Positions 9,041 through 16,400 are shown, numbered from the stretch's first letter. The stretch is 42,878 bases of DNA from Streptomyces phaeoluteigriseus (GCF_001896135.2 NZ_MPOH02000011.1:1113173-1156050); one strand, 5' to 3'. The notes: a model not told the origin generated them from the sequence alone. Numbers and translations: made by a program.

Positions 9041-9785
9041 GACTCCGGACCGCCTTCAGGACCGGCTCCAGCGAGTCCACCACGTTCGTCGCGCCCGCGT
9101 CCCTGAGCAGTTGCTCCTTCTTCCTGTTGCGTGCGTAGCCGAGGAAGGGGACGCCGGCCTGGCGGGCGGCGGCGCAGTCCGACGGGGTGTCGCCGATCAT
9201 CAGTGCGGCGGACGGGGCCGCGCCGACCGCGCGCAGGGCCCGGTTCAGGCAGTCCGGATCGGGCTTGAGGAGGCGCAGATCGCGGGTGCGGCCGTAGACG
9301 TGGGGGACGAAGCAGGAGGTGAGGCCGCGGCTCGTCAGATACGTGGTCACGACGCGCGGGGAGTTGTTCGTCGTGATGGCCAGGCGGCGGCCCACCGCCG
9401 TCAGGGTGCGGATCAGCGGGTCCGCCCAGGCCGTGGGCATCGCCGAGGCGGTGGCCTTCAGTTCCTCCTGGGTGAGACGCTCCTCCAGCTCCGCGACCAG
9501 ATCGCTGCCGGGGTGGCGCAGATCCACCGCGCGCAGGACGGCATGGGGGTCGGGAGACTCCCGCTCGCCCTCCGTCAGCAGTCCGCGCAGACCCTGCACC
9601 TCCAGCCATTCCACCAGGCCGACGGCCACCCGCTCCGCCGAGTGCCCGGCGAACAGCCGACAGATCGGCCCGTCGAAGTCCCAGAGGACCACGCGGGCGG
9701 GCGCGAGCAGTGGGCGCAGCGCCAGAATTCTGTCGTTCTCGGTCTCGGATGCCACCTGTTCGGTCTGCGTCGTATCAGAAGTCAC
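9033..9785 (-). CDS. devB: HAD family phosphatase DevB
   Basis: 250 residues. Motif I is VLWDFDGPICRLF (catalytic DxD), motif II is AITTNNSP, and motifs III/IV are LLKPDP and MIGDTPSDCAAA, a full phosphoglycolate phosphatase-like HAD set. In S. coelicolor the phosphatase gene devB follows devA and both are needed for aerial development (Hoskisson and co-workers); assignment here rests on this gene order plus the family. The GTG start at 9785 shares one base with the devA stop codon, implying translational coupling. No Shine-Dalgarno sequence is evident. Tandem 15-bp repeats begin at the stop codon. Confidence 0.85.
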   Translation of the reverse strand: MTSDTTQTEQVASETENDRILALRPLLAPARVVLWDFDGPICRLFAGHSAERVAVGLVEWLEVQGLRGLLTEGERESPDPHAVLRAVDLRHPGSDLVAELEERLTQEELKATASAMPTAWADPLIRTLTAVGRRLAITTNNSPRVVTTYLTSRGLTSCFVPHVYGRTRDLRLLKPDPDCLNRALRAVGAAPSAALMIGDTPSDCAAARQAGVPFLGYARNRKKEQLLRDAGATNVVDSLEPVLKAVRSQA

Positions 9786-10654
9786 TAAGAGAGTGTCAGG
9801 TCCGAGGTGATGGTTTCCCAGAGGGCGTCGAACCACTTCTGGGATTCGTCCACGAAGACGCCGTCACGCGCGCCGGTCGCCTTCTCGAAGGAGAACAGGA
9901 GCGACTCGGTGCCCAGCACGTCGTACATGTCGAGGACTCCGTCGTCCGTGGACTCCTCGCGCCGCATGACCATGTAGTACGCCATCAGCGCCTCCTGTCC
10001 GTTGAGGAGGTACAGCTTCACCGGCGGGGTGAAGGGCAGTGCCCGGAAGGACACGCTCACGTCGATGCCGTGCGAGCGCAGGGTGAGCAGGTTGTGGCGC
10101 AGGACCTGCCCCTGGGCGTTGCGCATCGCCAGCCAGCGCTCGTGGACCGGGTCGCCGCTGCCGCGGGCGTCGACCGGGACCGGGAAGGCGAGGTCGATGT
10201 CGCGGGACGGCAGCAGGATGCGGACGTCGATCCGCTGCGGGCGGAGGCTGCCGCCGTGGATCAGCCGGACGGGTTCGCTGAGGGCAGGGATGAGGCTCTC
10301 GGCGGTGAGGCAGGCCGCGTCGATGCGGACGTGCTGGGCCGAGAAGGCCGCGGTCAGCCGCGAGGCCAGGGCCACCATCGTGGGCTGGGGTTCGTCCCGG
10401 GCCGACGCCTGCTCCGCGATGCGCGGCGGGCTGCCCTTGCTCACATTGGTGAGGAGACCGTCGTCCTGGAGCGCGCGCAGGGCCTGGCGCACGGCACCGC
10501 GCTCGACACCGAACTCGTCGGCGAGTTCGGCCTGCGTGGGCAGCCGGTCACCCGCCCTGAGTTCCCCGGCACGGATGCGTTCGCGCAGGACATCGGCGAT
10601 CTCCTGCGGCGAAAGCCTTCGGCTGCCGTTCACGGCCACGTTCTCCTGGGTCAC
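9785..10654 (-). CDS. devA: GntR family developmental regulator DevA
   Basis: 289 residues. The N-terminal winged helix is typical GntR: IADVLRERIRAGELRAGDRLPTQAEL then FGVERGAVRQALRAL (residues 15-65). The long C-terminal region has no enzyme motif that I recognise. It is about 60% identical by eye to the paralogue at 10997-11914, with shared blocks such as VRILLPSRDIDLAFP and SFRALPFTPPVKLYLLNG. DevA is required for normal aerial hyphae in S. coelicolor. Start: GTG at 10654 has TAGCGT six bases upstream and this arrangement is conserved at devE, pointing to a leaderless mRNA; a TTG at 10660 or GTGs at 10639 and 10633 (after AGGAG) are alternatives. Confidence 0.9.
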   Translation of the reverse strand: MTQENVAVNGSRRLSPQEIADVLRERIRAGELRAGDRLPTQAELADEFGVERGAVRQALRALQDDGLLTNVSKGSPPRIAEQASARDEPQPTMVALASRLTAAFSAQHVRIDAACLTAESLIPALSEPVRLIHGGSLRPQRIDVRILLPSRDIDLAFPVPVDARGSGDPVHERWLAMRNAQGQVLRHNLLTLRSHGIDVSVSFRALPFTPPVKLYLLNGQEALMAYYMVMRREESTDDGVLDMYDVLGTESLLFSFEKATGARDGVFVDESQKWFDALWETITSDLTLS

Positions 10655-10660
10655 GACCAA

Positions 10661-10666
10661 ACGCTA
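10661..10666 (-). promoter_or_regulatory. devA -10 element, leaderless start
   Basis: TAGCGT on the minus strand, six bases before the GTG at 10654. The flanking AAGTTG is a half-site of the palindrome at 10741, so a regulator could overlap the promoter. Confidence 0.55.
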
Positions 10667-10740
10667 CAACTTCGATCCATCTGGCGGGAGTTGCCTTGAA
10701 GTTGTTTAGCAGTTGTCACCAAGTGGGGACAACATAGTTG

Positions 10741-10757
10741 AAGTTGGTTGCCAACTT
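10741..10757. promoter_or_regulatory. devA palindrome AAGTTGG-TTG-CCAACTT
   Basis: Perfect 7-bp inverted repeat with a 3-bp spacer, 87 bp upstream of the devA GTG. The region between holds further AGTTG/CAACT half-sites. The same palindrome, with spacer TCG, lies 87 bp upstream of devE. It is a likely operator for DevA or DevE, shared here with the rightward small gene at 10825 (inference). Confidence 0.7.
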
Positions 10758-10824
10758 TACAGAGTTGGCGAAGGTTCCGCCCCGCACCTCCCCCGCGCTT
10801 CCCGCCTCCGAAGGGAGGAACACC

Positions 10825-11007
10825 ATGCCCGCCCTCGCCATCCTCTCCGTCGTCCTCGAACAGACCGTCCAGTGGAAGTACGGCACCGCCGGGACCATCG
10901 GTCTGCTCCTGCTCACCGTCGGCATCAGGTCCAGGCGGCCCACCCTCAGCTCCGCGGGCGCCGTGATCCTCGCCCTCCTGGTCACCGGGCCCGCCCTCAG
11001 CTCGTGA
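10825..11007 (+). CDS. Small membrane protein between devA and devE
   Basis: 60 residues with two hydrophobic segments, around residues 21-34 (GTAGTIGLLLLTVGI) and 42-56 (SAGAVILALLVTG), separated by a basic loop RSRR, so probably a two-pass membrane protein. The ATG at 10825 has a good ribosome site AGGGAGG about five bases upstream. It is divergent from devA with the palindrome at 10741 between them, and its last 11 bases overlap the converging devE end. From memory S. coelicolor has a small gene in this same position between devE and devA. Function unknown. Confidence 0.75.
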   Translation: MPALAILSVVLEQTVQWKYGTAGTIGLLLLTVGIRSRRPTLSSAGAVILALLVTGPALSS

Positions 11008-11914
11008 GCACGAGGTCCGAACTGATGGTCTCCCACAGGGCGTCGAACCACAGCAGCGACTGCTCCACGAACGTCGTGTCCCGCGCTCCGGCGCCCTGCG
11101 CGAAGGCGAACAGCACCGAGCGGGTGCCCTCGGCGTCGTACATCTCCAACTGCTCCTGGTCGACCTGCTGCTCGTGCCGCTTGACCGTGTAGTAGGCGAA
11201 CAGCGCTTCCGTCCCGTTGAGGAGGTAGAGCTTGACCGGTGGGGTGAAGGGCAGTGCGCGGAAGCTGACCCGGACGTCGATGCCGTGCGTGGCGCGCAGG
11301 GTGAGCAGGTTGTGCCGCAGCACCTGGCCCTGCGCGTTGCGGTGGGCCAGCCAGTGCCGTCGCAGCCGCTCGGCCGACGAGCCGTCCACCGCCGTCGGGA
11401 AGGCCAGGTCGATGTCGCGGGACGGCAGCAGGACCCGGACGTCGATCTTGGCCGGTTTCAGCTCCCCCGAGTGGATCCGGCGCAACGGCTCCCCGATCGC
11501 CAGCGTGAGCGACACGGCGGTCAGACACAGGGCGTCGATCTCCACGTGAGGGGCCGCGAATGCCTCGGCGATGCGCGGGGTCAGCGCCGCCATCGTGGGC
11601 TGCGGCGAGGCTCCGGGGCCGGTCAGGAGGGCGCCGGCGCCCAGATCGGGAGCGACCGTCGCCGGCGCGCCTTTGGAGACGTTGGTGAGCAGGTGCTCCG
11701 ACTGGAGGATGCGCAGGGCCTGGCGGACGGCCCCGCGCTCGACACCGAACTCCTCCGCGAGCCTGGCCTGGGTGGGCATGCGCTCACCCGGCCGCAGCAC
11801 CCCGGTCCTGATCCGGGCGCGCAGCTCGTCGGCCACGTCACGGGGGGACCGCTGCGGTCGCGGCGACCGCTCCGGCGGCTTCTGCCCATTGACGGAGGCA
11901 TGTTCCGGCTCCAC
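10997..11914 (-). CDS. devE: GntR family regulator DevE, paralogue of DevA
   Basis: 305 residues. GntR winged helix RDVADELRARIRTGVLRPGERM then FGVERGAVRQALRIL, with a C-terminal domain matching DevA nearly end to end (RVLLPSRDIDLAFP, NAQGQVLRHNLLTLR, SFRALPFTPPVKLYLLNG, WFDALWETISSDL). It clearly arose by duplication of devA, and the control region was duplicated with it. The GTG at 11914 has TAGTGT six bases upstream and no ribosome site, as in devA. A TTG at 11920 is the longer alternative. Confidence 0.88.
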   Translation of the reverse strand: MEPEHASVNGQKPPERSPRPQRSPRDVADELRARIRTGVLRPGERMPTQARLAEEFGVERGAVRQALRILQSEHLLTNVSKGAPATVAPDLGAGALLTGPGASPQPTMAALTPRIAEAFAAPHVEIDALCLTAVSLTLAIGEPLRRIHSGELKPAKIDVRVLLPSRDIDLAFPTAVDGSSAERLRRHWLAHRNAQGQVLRHNLLTLRATHGIDVRVSFRALPFTPPVKLYLLNGTEALFAYYTVKRHEQQVDQEQLEMYDAEGTRSVLFAFAQGAGARDTTFVEQSLLWFDALWETISSDLVLTS

Positions 11915-11920
11915 GGCCAA

Positions 11921-11926
11921 ACACTA
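11921..11926 (-). promoter_or_regulatory. devE -10 element, leaderless start
   Basis: TAGTGT on the minus strand, six bases before the GTG at 11914. It lies in a block of about 35 bp that is nearly identical to the devA upstream sequence. Confidence 0.55.
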
Positions 11927-12000
11927 CAACTTCCCGCCATCTTGCGGCAGTTCAAGGAGAGATGGTTATAGGCCGCTTCCAAGCGGACATAAGTACAGTG

Positions 12001-12017
12001 AAGTTGGTCGCCAACTT
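12001..12017. promoter_or_regulatory. devE palindrome AAGTTGG-TCG-CCAACTT
   Basis: Perfect 7-bp inverted repeat with a 3-bp spacer, 87 bp upstream of the devE GTG. It matches the devA palindrome at the same distance. Unlike devA, no recognisable gene is divergent from it. Confidence 0.7.
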
Positions 12018-12126
12018 CCACAACATGGTCAAACTTTCAGACGGTTGGCCAGGCGAGTTCCCTTCCGGAGGGGAGCCGGGAGCCCGCACGGCCGACACCG
12101 ACGCACAGTCACAACTTCACAGCGCC

Positions 12127-12175
12127 GCACAGCCACAACTGAACAGCCGTACCGGCACAGCCACAACTGAACAGC
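12127..12175 (+). repeat. 21-bp perfect direct repeat, 28-bp period
   Basis: GCACAGCCACAACTGAACAG plus C occurs at 12127-12147 and 12155-12175, and looser CACAACTT and AACAACCGCACGG variants flank it. The 11927-12235 gap otherwise holds only the devE control region; no gene is supported in it. Confidence 0.85.
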
Positions 12176-12235
12176 TACGGATGAACAACCGCACGGCAAG
12201 TAGGAAATCGGGAAGGCGGGAAGCGGAAGGAGCGC

Positions 12236-13492
12236 TCAGAACATGTCCGGGCACCAAGGGCGCCTGGGCGTGCGCAGCAGGGCGTCGGCCTCCAGGGCGG
12301 CGCCCGCTCGTTCCTCTCCGAGCCGTCCCAGCGCCGCCAGCCGCGGCGCCGACTCGTCGCCCAGCCAGAGCGAGGCCAGCGTGGCCACGTCCAGGGTGAG
12401 GTCGGCGCCGCGGCCGGTCGGCGTGCAGGACGCCCCGTCGGGGCCGGCCTCCAGCATGAATCGGCCCCCGGTGAACCCGGCGCGGTCGGCCACCTCCAGC
12501 ACCAGCGCCCCCGTCCCGCCGTACGTGCGCGCCTCCAGGGCCCGTACGACGTCCAGGATCCGCACCCACAGCCAGTCCGTCTGCGTGGTGATGCTCGCCG
12601 CCCGCGGGTCCGGCAGGAAGTACGGGAGGAGGTCGTCGGGAGAGCGGGCGCCCGACTTGACCCGCACCACCCAGTCGATCGAGCAGAGGTAGCGCCACAG
12701 GGCGCGTTCCGCGGCCGGGGTCGTGGCGATCAGCCACTCGACCGTCGCCGTGTTCAGCGGCTGCTTGGCGTCGCCCCAGTGGTCGTCCGCCTTGTAGGAG
12801 ACCAGCCCCTGCAGCTCGCCGTCCGCCGAGCGATAGGCGACGTAGAACGCCTCGCTCCACTCCCCGTACGCGCGCAGCACGCCGGTGTCCGTCTCCCACC
12901 ACACGTCGGTACGGCTGACCGCGCCCGGCTGGCCGCGGCGCAGCCGCTCGTGCAGTTCGGGGCCGGTCTTGCGGACCTCCTCCGGCTCGACGAAGTCGAT
13001 ACGGCCGCCGTCCTCGGGGCCCGGCCAGTGCGGGTCGAGACCGGTGCGGGGCACGTCGATCGTCCACTCGGCGGCGCTGGTCGCCGGGCCGAAGCCGTAT
13101 CGGCCGTAGATGCGGTACTCGGCGGCGATGAGGGTGGCCACGACGTCGCCGCGGTCCTTCGCGGCGGTCAGGTCCTCGCTCATCAGGCGGGTGAGGATGC
13201 CGCGGCGGCGGTGGGTGGGGAGGACGGCGACGTTGGATATGGCGTCGGCGGGGACCGGGGTGCCGCCGACCGCCGTCAGCTCCTGCGGGAAGGAGCGGAA
13301 GGTCGCCACGCAGGAGCCGGCGTCGAAGGCGCCGTAGGTGCGGGAGCCGACGTGGGCCGTGCGGCGGGCGGCGACGTCGGCGTCCGTGACGGTGGGAGGG
13401 CGGAGGAAGCCGGTCTTCGCGGCGCGCATCCAGGCGGGGAGTTCGGCGTCGGTGATCCGGCGGACGTCCATGTCGGCGGGGGTGGTGGTCAT
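12236..13492 (-). CDS. Eis-like GNAT acetyltransferase with C-terminal sterol carrier fold
   Basis: 418 residues. The architecture matches the enhanced intracellular survival (Eis) family: an N-terminal GNAT with VAVLPTHRRRGILTRLM (acetyl-CoA-binding RRxGI/L) near residue 90, a second GNAT-like domain, and a C-terminal sterol carrier protein-like domain (residues 300-418, with LTLDVATLASLWLGDESAPRLAALG typical of SCP2). The final residue is Phe, as in Eis where the C-terminal carboxylate takes part in catalysis. Eis enzymes acetylate amines such as aminoglycosides or lysine side chains. The ATG at 13492 is chosen because the upstream frame is repeat-derived. Confidence 0.88.
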   Translation of the reverse strand: MTTTPADMDVRRITDAELPAWMRAAKTGFLRPPTVTDADVAARRTAHVGSRTYGAFDAGSCVATFRSFPQELTAVGGTPVPADAISNVAVLPTHRRRGILTRLMSEDLTAAKDRGDVVATLIAAEYRIYGRYGFGPATSAAEWTIDVPRTGLDPHWPGPEDGGRIDFVEPEEVRKTGPELHERLRRGQPGAVSRTDVWWETDTGVLRAYGEWSEAFYVAYRSADGELQGLVSYKADDHWGDAKQPLNTATVEWLIATTPAAERALWRYLCSIDWVVRVKSGARSPDDLLPYFLPDPRAASITTQTDWLWVRILDVVRALEARTYGGTGALVLEVADRAGFTGGRFMLEAGPDGASCTPTGRGADLTLDVATLASLWLGDESAPRLAALGRLGEERAGAALEADALLRTPRRPWCPDMF

Positions 13493-13516
13493 GAAGCCAC
13501 GGTAGGCGGGGTGGGG

Positions 13517-13570
13517 CGGGAGCCGCGGGGGATTTTTTCCGCCCGCCGGGAGCCGCGGGGGATTTTTTCC
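13517..13570 (+). repeat. 24-bp direct repeat with T6 tract, two copies
   Basis: CGGGAGCCGCGGGGGATTTT plus TTCC occurs at 13517-13540 and 13547-13570 (30-bp period), just upstream of the acetyltransferase start. Two AT-tracts in an otherwise GC-only stretch are conspicuous. On the minus strand they lie in the 5' region of the acetyltransferase gene, and they follow the rsiG terminator-like hairpin. Confidence 0.85.
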
Positions 13571-13630
13571 CCGCCCCCGCCACCCCTTCCCGTCCCGAAC
13601 CCGGGGACCGCGCCCCCAGGCCCCCACTGT

Positions 13631-13665
13631 CGGCCTCCGGTCTCGTCCCAGGACACCGGAGGCCG
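13631..13665 (-). terminator. Hairpin downstream of rsiG
   Basis: CGGCCTCCGGT and ACCGGAGGCCG form an 11-bp perfect stem with a 13-base loop, 50 bp past the rsiG stop. There is no strong T-run next to it, as is common in Streptomyces. The right arm begins a 14-bp tandem repeat CGGAGGCCGGACGC at 13657-13684. Confidence 0.55.
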
Positions 13666-13714
13666 GACGCCGGAGGCCGGACGCCTGACACCTGACACCG
13701 GACGCGCCGGGGAT

Positions 13715-14293
13715 TCACACCAGGAGGTCGTCCACCTGGGCTTCGCCGTCCCGGTAGCGGCGGGTGATCTCCTTGCCGCACTTGTCCGCCGTGTGCTGGA
13801 GGTGCTGGCGGCAGCGGGAGACCCGGTGTTCGTAGCCGATGAGGCGGGCCATCCCCTCGTGGAGTTCCGGGTCGGTGCGGGCGCCCAGGTCGGAGAGTTC
13901 GACCTCGGAGAGCATCTCCGACGCCAGGCGCCGGTACTCCTCGCTCTGCGGGGTGCCCAGCGTGACGTGCCGGGCGGAGGAACGGTACCGGGCCGGGGCG
14001 TCGGTGAGGATCTCCGGAAGACGGTCCACCACGGACGCCGCCCCGGCAGGAGAACGCCGGGCCAGTTCCGCGCGCAGGATGTCGATACGGCCCTGGAGCA
14101 GCCGTCGTACGTAACTGAGGTCGGCCTCGTCGCGCTGGGCGTCCCGGCGCAGGGTGCGCAGTTCGGGCAGGCTCAGCCGGGCCAGGTCGTGCGCGGGCGG
14201 TTCCGTCGGCAGCGGACACGGTGGACTCTCCGTGCGCTGCACGGGCGGACGCTGGGTGGTCAGGCCCAGCTGCCCGGTACTCGGTGTGCTCAT
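13715..14293 (-). CDS. rsiG: RsiG, c-di-GMP-dependent anti-sigma factor for WhiG
   Basis: 192 residues, mostly helical. Both copies of the c-di-GMP-binding signature E(X)3S(X)2R(X)3Q(X)3D are present exactly: E56-S60-R63-Q67-D71 (EADLSYVRRLLQGRID) and E155-S159-R162-Q166-D170 (EHRVSRCRQHLQHTAD). In S. venezuelae RsiG sequesters the sporulation sigma factor WhiG when a c-di-GMP dimer is bound between its antiparallel helices, so it ties second-messenger level to sporulation. The N-terminal 35 residues are disordered and proline-rich. The ATG at 14293 is the start; the long upstream frame is antisense to dtd. It is divergent from dtd. Confidence 0.93.
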   Translation of the reverse strand: MSTPSTGQLGLTTQRPPVQRTESPPCPLPTEPPAHDLARLSLPELRTLRRDAQRDEADLSYVRRLLQGRIDILRAELARRSPAGAASVVDRLPEILTDAPARYRSSARHVTLGTPQSEEYRRLASEMLSEVELSDLGARTDPELHEGMARLIGYEHRVSRCRQHLQHTADKCGKEITRRYRDGEAQVDDLLV

Positions 14294-14399
14294 GTGCTCT
14301 ACCGTCCCCTCGACCGGCGTGTGGGAAGCATCGTGCCACCCCAAGTGGTCCCAATGTGACCGAGTGCCCCCGAACGGCCCAGATGGTGGCGTAAGGATC

Positions 14400-14421
14400 A
14401 AAAAAGAAGCCCCTGCGGGGG
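14400..14421 (-). terminator. Possible weak U-tract hairpin upstream of rsiG
   Basis: On the minus strand a 4-bp CCCC-GCA-GGGG stem is followed by CTTCTTTTTT. If transcribed from the rsiG side it would be a leader attenuator; it could also stop read-through from ygfZ. The stem is short, so this is tentative. Confidence 0.3.
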
Positions 14422-14450
14422 TGTGCCGGCCGCACGGCATGATGGGGCGC

Positions 14451-14876
14451 ATGCGTGCAGTGGTGCAGAGAGTGGACGGGGCGAGCGTCGTCGTGGACGG
14501 CGAGACCGTGGGGTCGATCGAGGGCGAGGGGCTGTGCGTCCTCGTCGGGGTCACCCACGAGGACACCAAGGAGAAGGCCGCCCAGCTGGCCCGCAAACTG
14601 TGGTCGGTCCGCATGCTGAGCGAGGAGCGGTCGTGCAGCGACATCGACGCCCCGCTCCTCGTCATCAGCCAGTTCACGCTCTACGGCGACGCCCGCAAGG
14701 GCCGCCGCCCCACCTGGAACGCGGCCGCCCCCGGCGATGTCGCCGAGCCGCTCGTAAACGAGGTGGTCGCCCGGTTGCGCGCGCTGGGCGCGACGGTGGC
14801 GACGGGCCGTTTCGGCGCGCGGATGCGGGTGTCCCTGACGAACGACGGCCCGTTCACCGTCCTGATCGAGATGTAG
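14451..14876 (+). CDS. dtd: D-aminoacyl-tRNA deacylase
   Basis: 141 residues, full length. Both family signatures are present: SQFTLYG at 73-79 and NDGPFT at 131-136, which holds the Gly-cisPro pair that reads chirality. The enzyme hydrolyses D-amino acids (and glycine) mischarged on tRNA. The ATG at 14451 gives MRAVVQRVDGASVVV, the canonical N-terminus; two earlier ATGs in frame would add only a few residues. It converges with ygfZ, and a short hairpin sits between the two stop codons. Confidence 0.95.
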   Translation: MRAVVQRVDGASVVVDGETVGSIEGEGLCVLVGVTHEDTKEKAAQLARKLWSVRMLSEERSCSDIDAPLLVISQFTLYGDARKGRRPTWNAAAPGDVAEPLVNEVVARLRALGATVATGRFGARMRVSLTNDGPFTVLIEM

Positions 14877-14888
14877 CCGGAGGGCTAC
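14873..14888. terminator. Short bidirectional hairpin between dtd and ygfZ
   Basis: GTAGCC and GGCTAC form a 6-bp stem around GGAG, spanning the dtd stop codon and the end of ygfZ. Weak but well placed for convergent genes. Confidence 0.4.
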
Positions 14889-15850
14889 GGCTCGACCACG
14901 GCCTCCTGGGCAGCGGCCGTGTTGTCGGCGAGCAGCGGGGCGTCCAGCGGGACGTTCCGCTTCACCAGCGCCAGCGCCACCGGGCCCAGTTCGTGGTGGC
15001 GTACGGAGGTGGTGATGACGCCGATCTTGCGGCTGTCGGGACCCTCGTCGGCGCGGCGCAGTTCGGTCCCGGCGGGCGGCAGGTACACCTCGCTGCCGTC
15101 GAGGTGCAGGAAGACCAGCCGGCGCGGGGGCTTGCCGAGGTTCTGCACGCGGGCGACGGTCTCCTGACCGCGGTAGCAGCCCTTCTGGAGGTGCACCGCG
15201 GTGTCGATCCAGCCCAGCTCGTGCGGGATGGTGCGGTGGTCGGTCTCGAAGCCGAGGCGGGGCCGGTGCTGCTCGACGCGCAGGGCCTCGTAGGCGAGGA
15301 GCCCGGCGGCGGGGCCGGACCGAGCGGCGTACGACTCCAGGTCCGCGCGCGGCAGGAACAGATCACGGCCGTACGCCGTCTCGCGGACGACGACGCCCTC
15401 GGGGACCTCGGTGATCGAACCGGCGGGCAGGTGGACGAGCGCGATGTCGGCCGTCCGGTCGGTGACCTCGACCCGGTAGAAGAACTTCATCGACTCCAGG
15501 TACGCGATCAGCGCGTCCTGGGTGCCGGGCTCGACGTGGGCCCAGACGGTCGTGCCGTCGTCCACCAGGTAGAGCGCGTGCTCGATGTGGCCGTTGGCGG
15601 AGAGGATCAGCGCCTCGGTGGCCCGGCCCGTGGGCAGGTCGCTGACGTGCTGGGTGAGCAGGAGGTGCAGCCAGCTGAGCCGGTCGTCGCCGGAGACGGT
15701 GACGATTCCGCGGTGCGAGAGGTCGACGAAGCCGGTGCCTTCGGCGAGGGCTCGCTGCTCGCGGAACAGGTCGCCGTAGTGGGCGGCGACGCCTTCGTCC
15801 ACACCCTCGGCGGGAACGGCGCCGGGCAGGGACAGCAGAGGGCTCTTCAT
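14885..15850 (-). CDS. ygfZ: YgfZ/GcvT-like folate-binding protein
   Basis: 321 residues. The signature KGCYRGQE occurs near residue 225, the conserved cysteine motif of YgfZ, which uses folate in Fe-S cluster assembly or repair. The N-terminal part FVDLSHRGIVTVSGDDRLSWLH matches the GcvT fold. The ATG at 15850 has TAGGCT six bases upstream and no ribosome site, so the mRNA is probably leaderless. It lies nine bases from the nur stop, but its own -10 suggests independent transcription. Confidence 0.9.
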   Translation of the reverse strand: MKSPLLSLPGAVPAEGVDEGVAAHYGDLFREQRALAEGTGFVDLSHRGIVTVSGDDRLSWLHLLLTQHVSDLPTGRATEALILSANGHIEHALYLVDDGTTVWAHVEPGTQDALIAYLESMKFFYRVEVTDRTADIALVHLPAGSITEVPEGVVVRETAYGRDLFLPRADLESYAARSGPAAGLLAYEALRVEQHRPRLGFETDHRTIPHELGWIDTAVHLQKGCYRGQETVARVQNLGKPPRRLVFLHLDGSEVYLPPAGTELRRADEGPDSRKIGVITTSVRHHELGPVALALVKRNVPLDAPLLADNTAAAQEAVVEP

Positions 15851-15856
15851 GGGACA

Positions 15857-15862
15857 AGCCTA
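15857..15862 (-). promoter_or_regulatory. -10 hexamer for a leaderless ygfZ mRNA
   Basis: TAGGCT on the minus strand, six bases before the ATG at 15850. It lies at the last codons of nur. Confidence 0.5.
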
Positions 15863-16333
15863 CGACTCGGTGGTCGAACTCCTCGCAGTCGAGCCCGTCG
15901 TCGCACCCCTCGCGGCCTCGGCCGCGCAGTCCTTGCAGCGGCCGAAGATGGCGAAGTGCTTCATGTCGGTGTCGAAGCCGAAGGTCGCCCGGAGCTTGGC
16001 CGTGAACTCGGCGGCCACGCCCACGTCCGCCTCGATCACGTTGCCGCAGTCGCGGCAGACCAGGTGGATGTGGTGGTGCCGGTCGGCGAGGTGGTACGTC
16101 GGCGCGCCGTGCCCGAGGTGGGCATGGCTGACCAGCCCCAGCTCCTCCAGCAGCTCCAGCGTCCGGTAGACGGTGGAAATGTTGACCCCCGACGCCGTCT
16201 TCCTCACTTCCACGAGGATGTCGTCGGGGGTCGCGTGCTCCAGGGTGTCCACGGCTTCGAGGACGAGTTGCCGCTGCGGGGTCAGGCGGTAGCCGCGCTG
16301 CCGCAGATCGCTCTTCCAGTCGATGCTCACCAC
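15860..16333 (-). CDS. nur: Nickel-responsive Fur family regulator Nur
   Basis: 157 residues. The Fur winged helix (LTPQRQLVLEAV then SGVNISTVYRTLELLEELGLV) is followed by the dimerisation and metal domain. H70, H72 and H126, which form the nickel site in S. coelicolor Nur as I recall it, are present, with the histidine cluster HHHIH at 86-90. Two CxxC pairs occur at 93-96 and 133-136. In S. coelicolor Nur represses nickel uptake genes and sodF when nickel is available. The tail after residue 137 is low complexity (ATTGSTARSSTTES). The GTG at 16333 has TAGACT seven bases upstream and no ribosome site (leaderless). Confidence 0.92.
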   Translation of the reverse strand: MVSIDWKSDLRQRGYRLTPQRQLVLEAVDTLEHATPDDILVEVRKTASGVNISTVYRTLELLEELGLVSHAHLGHGAPTYHLADRHHHIHLVCRDCGNVIEADVGVAAEFTAKLRATFGFDTDMKHFAIFGRCKDCAAEAARGATTGSTARSSTTES

Positions 16334-16340
16334 ACCGACG

Positions 16341-16346
16341 AGTCTA
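16341..16346 (-). promoter_or_regulatory. -10 hexamer for a leaderless nur mRNA
   Basis: TAGACT on the minus strand, seven bases before the GTG at 16333. Confidence 0.5.
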
Positions 16347-16400
16347 GGGCCTCTCGTTCGGATCGGGCCGGGCTCACGGGCCCGCGCCCGAACGGCAGAC

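Noticed and set aside
10738..11007. 89-residue version of the small dev membrane protein
   Set aside because: A TTG start inside the operator with no ribosome site; the ATG at 10825 has a strong one.
11962..12399. ORF divergent from devE starting near the palindrome
   Set aside because: It resembles the start of the frame right of devA (VKLVANF) only because both read through the duplicated palindrome; the rest is repeat sequence and it runs antisense into the acetyltransferase.
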